Positions 60,590-64,000 of a stretch of 64,000 nt of DNA are shown piece by piece. The translations under genes were made by a program, and so were the position numbers. The DNA lies in the NCBI RefSeq assembly GCF_030291075.1, contig NZ_CP127407.1, positions 4,306,001 through 4,370,000 on the forward strand. The letters run 5' to 3'. Source of the stretch: Stenotrophomonas sp. 57. GTDB lineage: Bacteria > Pseudomonadota > Gammaproteobacteria > Xanthomonadales > Xanthomonadaceae. Under the pieces are notes generated by a model. That model worked only from the letters and a program-made list of their open reading frames with translations, was not told where the DNA came from and made no database searches. The first letter of the stretch is position 1, and each line of letters opens with the position of its first letter.

Positions 60590-62698
60590 ATGTCCGTTGC
60601 ATCCTCCCGCCCCCCCGATAGTGCTCGCCTGCCGCATCTGCAGCAGCTTGCCCACCGCGCCGATCGTCGCCTGCTGATCGGCAGCACAGCATTGGCCGTC
60701 ACCGGCCTGGCACTGGCCTTGCGCGGTGGTCCGCAGCTGCCGGGCGCCTGGACCACTGCGGCTGCACTGCTGCCTGCGCTGTGGCTGGCCGGTCCGCAGG
60801 CCGGCAAGCGCTTCGCCCGCAATGCCCTGGCGGTGCTGCTGTCGCTGCAGCTGGCCCTGCTGTGCGCGATCGTCGGGCTGTCGCCCGCGTTGCCTGTCGC
60901 GCTGCTGCTGAGTGTTCTGTTGAGCCATCGTGATCGCGTGCCGGTCTGGCTGGCCGGTGGCGTCGGCACCCTCGCGCTGCTTGCACCGCTGCTTGAAGGC
61001 GCGGCCGTGTGGCCAACGCTGCTGCAGGCAGGGTTGTTCGTCGGCCTGACCCTGTTCCTCGGCCAGGTCGCGCTGCGCCTGCGCCAGCAGACCGAAGCGC
61101 TGGGCCACGGCCCGCGCCGCCTCGCCGCGCTGGCACGCGACATTGCCACCGGCGCGGATCTTGCGGCACATGCCGACACGCGCGCCTACGCACCGGGTTC
61201 GCTGGCCCATGCACTGGCCGACACCGCGCGCCATGTACAGGCCCAGCGCGGTCGTGAGGCCGCCTCGCATGCGGAGAACGCGCAGATCCGCCAGGCGCTG
61301 GATGCTTCGCGCACCGCAATGATGATCGCAGACAACGACCACGTGATCCGCTATGTGAACCGCTCGGTGGTGGCCCTGCTACGCAACCAGCAGGCGACGC
61401 TGCGCCAGGCCTTCCCTGACTTCGATGCCGAACGCCTGGTGGGCAGCAGCATCCATCGCTTCCACGCCAACCCGGACCGCATCCGCGCCATCCTCAACGG
61501 CCTGCAGGTCACGCACAACGGCAAGGTGCAGATCGGCCCGGTGCACTTCGCCCAGGTGGTCACGCCGGTGTTCGACGCGCAGGGCCTGCGCCTGGGCTTC
61601 GCCGTGGAGTGGCATGACCGCACCCAAGAACTCACGCTGGAGAACGCCGTCGCCGGCATCGTTGCGGCCGCTGCCGCCGGTGACCTCGACCAGCGCCTGC
61701 AGGCCACCGAAGGGGCGAGCTTCCTCGATGGCCTGACCGGTGGCATCAACCAGCTGCTGGATACGCTGGGCCGCACCATCGACGAAGTGCGGCAGATGCT
61801 CTCGGCACTGGCCAGCGGCGACCTGGATCGGCGCATGCACGGCGAGTATCACGGCGCCTTCGCTGCCATCCAGCGCGACGCCAATGCCACCGCGGAACAG
61901 CTGGCACGCATGGTCGGCCGCATCCAGGACTGCGCATCGTCGATCAGTACCGCGGCCAGTGAGATCGCTGCCGGCAACGGTGCGTTGTCCGAGCGCAGCG
62001 AGCGGCAGGCGGCGCATCTGCAGGAAACCGCGGCCTCCATGGAGGAACTGACGGCCACCGTGCGCCAGAACGCCGCCCATGCGCGGGAGGCCAGCGCGCT
62101 GGCGTCCTCCACGCAGGACGCGGCCAGCGACGGCAACCTGGCCATGCAGCGGGTGGTCGACACCATGCAGGCCATCGAGGGCGCGTCGAAGCGGATCGGC
62201 GACATCACCGGCGTCATCGACGGCATCGCGTTCCAGACCAACATCCTGGCGCTGAATGCGGCAGTGGAGGCGGCGCGCGCCGGCGAGCAGGGCCGAGGCT
62301 TCGCGGTGGTGGCCAGTGAAGTGCGGGTGCTGGCGCAGCGTTCGGCGGCGGCGGCCCAGGAGATCAAGAGGCTGATAGACGAAGCCGGCCGCCAGGTGGG
62401 CGAAGGTGCCCAGCTGGTGGCGGATGCCGGCCAACGCATGCAGGGGATCGTGGGGGGTGTCGAGAATGTCAGCCACCTGATGCGCGAGATATCCGCAGCG
62501 TCGCAGGAGCAGTCAATCGGTATCGAGCAGATCAACCAGACCGTGGTGCAGATGGACCAGGCCACGCAGCAGAATGCTGCGCTGGTGGAGGAAGCAACTG
62601 CCGCAGCACGCGAGCTGCAGTCGCAGGCGGGCACGCTGGATGATGCGGTGTCGGTGTTCCGTCGGCAGGAGTCACAGGGCGTGGCGCTGGTCGCCTGA
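60590..62698 (+). CDS. Methyl-accepting chemotaxis protein with membrane N-terminus and PAS domain
   Basis: 702 aa from ATG 60590 (CCAGGAG ribosome-binding site). N-terminal region (residues about 25-170) has several membrane helices and no large periplasmic domain, so sensing is probably cytoplasmic or membrane-based. A PAS segment (about 235-345, [24 protein letters not shown]) and HAMP-like repeats follow ([25 protein letters not shown]). The signalling hairpin contains [37 protein letters not shown]. It lacks a C-terminal NWETF-type CheR tether. It resembles PAS-containing Tsr/Aer-like receptors with cluster-III signalling tips. Confidence 0.9.
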   Translation: MSVASSRPPDSARLPHLQQLAHRADRRLLIGSTALAVTGLALALRGGPQLPGAWTTAAALLPALWLAGPQAGKRFARNALAVLLSLQLALLCAIVGLSPALPVALLLSVLLSHRDRVPVWLAGGVGTLALLAPLLEGAAVWPTLLQAGLFVGLTLFLGQVALRLRQQTEALGHGPRRLAALARDIATGADLAAHADTRAYAPGSLAHALADTARHVQAQRGREAASHAENAQIRQALDASRTAMMIADNDHVIRYVNRSVVALLRNQQATLRQAFPDFDAERLVGSSIHRFHANPDRIRAILNGLQVTHNGKVQIGPVHFAQVVTPVFDAQGLRLGFAVEWHDRTQELTLENAVAGIVAAAAAGDLDQRLQATEGASFLDGLTGGINQLLDTLGRTIDEVRQMLSALASGDLDRRMHGEYHGAFAAIQRDANATAEQLARMVGRIQDCASSISTAASEIAAGNGALSERSERQAAHLQETAASMEELTATVRQNAAHAREASALASSTQDAASDGNLAMQRVVDTMQAIEGASKRIGDITGVIDGIAFQTNILALNAAVEAARAGEQGRGFAVVASEVRVLAQRSAAAAQEIKRLIDEAGRQVGEGAQLVADAGQRMQGIVGGVENVSHLMREISAASQEQSIGIEQINQTVVQMDQATQQNAALVEEATAAARELQSQAGTLDDAVSVFRRQESQGVALVA

Positions 62699-62726
62699 TC
62701 TCCGCCGTCAGCAGCATCCTCGTAAA

Positions 62727-62755
62727 GACGGCGCCCGCAGGGCGCCGTCTTTTTT
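62727..62755 (+). terminator. Rho-independent terminator of the chemotaxis receptor gene
   Basis: GACGGCGCCC-GCA-GGGCGCCGTC followed by TTTTTTC. A 10-bp perfect stem with a T-tract 28 bp after the stop codon. The reverse strand also has an AAAG start, but it would point to no gene here. Confidence 0.92.
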
Positions 62756-62770
62756 CATGTGTCCTGCGTG

Positions 62771-62990
62771 ATGGATCACGGGAAGCATGGATCACGGGAA
62801 GCACAGGACCCGGTGGTATCAATCCTTCGGTAGTGACGGCCGCGGGCCGGCAACCACGCCGCGCGCAGTGCGCATGCCCACCCCACGCATCACGCATGGC
62901 GTGGACCTGCCGATACTACCGCCGGATGCATTGCATGGCCCCATCACCGGTAGTGCCGGGTGCTGGCCAGCGAGCTTGACACGTCCATCG
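62771..62990. repeat. Tandem 16-bp duplication and REP-like palindromes
   Basis: ATGGATCACGGGAAGC occurs twice without a gap (62771-62786 and 62787-62802). Palindromic elements follow: CGGTAGTGACGGCCGCGGGCCGGCAACC and CCGGTAGTGCCGGGTGCTGGCCAGCG, which resemble the elements after czcA. There is also CACGCATCACGCATGGCGTGG. The 62699-63068 stretch has no gene I can support. Confidence 0.6.
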
Positions 62991-63070
62991 CGCAGGCCCA
63001 TTCCACCTATCCATGCAGTGCCTGGATCTACCGGTGCATTCCAGCAGCTGCATTTTCCTGCGCACAAAGA

Positions 63071-63100
63071 AAAACCCCGCTGCGTGAGCAGCGGGGTTTT
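63071..63100 (-). terminator. Terminator of the rRNA operon
   Basis: On the minus strand: AAAACCCCGCTGC-TCAC-GCAGCGGGGTTTTTC. A 13-bp symmetrical stem ending in a T-tract, directly downstream of 5S rRNA. The reverse strand has the same symmetrical structure, so it can act both ways. Confidence 0.85.
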
Positions 63101-63110
63101 GGGTATAAAC

Positions 63111-63225
63111 CCTGGCGATGACCTACTCTCGCATGGCTTGAGCCACACTACCATCGGCGCAGCTGCGTTTCACTTCCGAGTTCGGGATGGGATCGGGTGG
63201 TTCCACAGCGCTAATTTCACCAGGG
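63111..63225 (-). rRNA. rrf: 5S ribosomal RNA
   Basis: Read on the minus strand, the transcript starts CCTGGTGAAATTAGCGCTGT and contains CCACCCGATCCCATCCCGAA, GGAAGTGAAACGC, CGCCGATGGTAGTGTGG, and GAGAGTAGGTCATCGCCAGG. These are the canonical loops and terminal helix of bacterial 5S rRNA. About 115 nt; the exact ends are estimated from the complementary 5' and 3' termini. It is 125 bp downstream of the 23S gene in the same operon. Confidence 0.95.
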
Positions 63226-63349
63226 AGGCTTTTGGAGAGTCGCACTCGTCCCGATGGGACAAGGCGCCAGCCTCGCATAGTTCTTGTGACGTAGCGTGCA
63301 CTTGGATGCTCTTACGACGTTGTCGTAAAGCCAAGGCAACTTGAGGTTA

Positions 63350-64000
<651 letters not shown>

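Overview
The window looks like chromosomal DNA of a Stenotrophomonas maltophilia-complex bacterium (Xanthomonadaceae). The evidence is GC-rich sequence with strong G/C third-position bias (hence the many long antisense open frames), protein sequences of gammaproteobacterial/xanthomonad type, and above all dozens of short palindromes that begin and end in GTAG/CTAC. These have the form of the SMAG repeats described from S. maltophilia. Most of the window is core genome. I see no prophage, integron, plasmid region or CRISPR array. The only mobile-element-related gene is a RAYT (REP-associated tyrosine transposase) domesticated among SMAG repeats.

Layout. 0-7.5 kb: 5' end of uvrD, a FAD/NAD(P)-binding oxidoreductase, cardiolipin synthase, ribosomal proteins L33/L28, a GT1-type glycosyltransferase, a DnaQ-like exonuclease, a LysR regulator and a RidA-like protein. 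7.6-13.7 kb: a heavy-metal efflux operon (small His/Cys-rich exported protein, czcC, czcB, czcA). 13.8-18.8 kb: secreted DUF885 peptidase, a three-gene envelope-sugar cluster (sugar-nucleotide epimerase, GT2, LAB_N membrane protein) and a SUFU-domain protein. 18.9-24.7 kb: parB-parA-rsmG, a phosphopantetheinyl transferase, a GlsB/YeaQ membrane protein, xthA and coniferyl aldehyde dehydrogenase.

24.9-36.4 kb is the most integrated region. An MHS-type transporter and a DcaP-like outer-membrane porin are divergent from acs (acetyl-CoA synthetase), which is followed by a LuxR-type response regulator and, a few kb further on, a Na+/solute-symporter-fused hybrid histidine kinase. This matches the CrbS/CrbR (MxtR/ErdR) acetate-switch architecture. 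Lying between regulator and kinase are the RAYT gene, embedded in in-register ~110-bp direct repeats of SMAG units, and mntP preceded by a yybP-ykoY manganese riboswitch.

36.5-43.2 kb: an S46 dipeptidyl peptidase, then an overlapping three-gene operon of an HscC-type Hsp70 and two paralogous membrane proteins whose N-terminal J-like domains carry RPE in place of HPD. 43.3-52.2 kb: tamB-tamA and glyS-glyQ. 52.3-62.7 kb: an orphan GspE/PilB-type ATPase overlapping a glutamine amidotransferase, a BPSS1780-type membrane protein, tatC-tatB-tatA, a SYLF protein, hemH with an alpha/beta hydrolase, and a chemotaxis receptor with a sigma28-like promoter. 62.7-64 kb: terminators, the 5S rRNA gene and the 3' part of a 23S rRNA gene, read on the minus strand, so this end lies in an rRNA operon.

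Assignments come from reading motifs, gene order and remembered family features; no database search was possible. Start codons were chosen from ribosome-binding context, overlaps and family N-termini.
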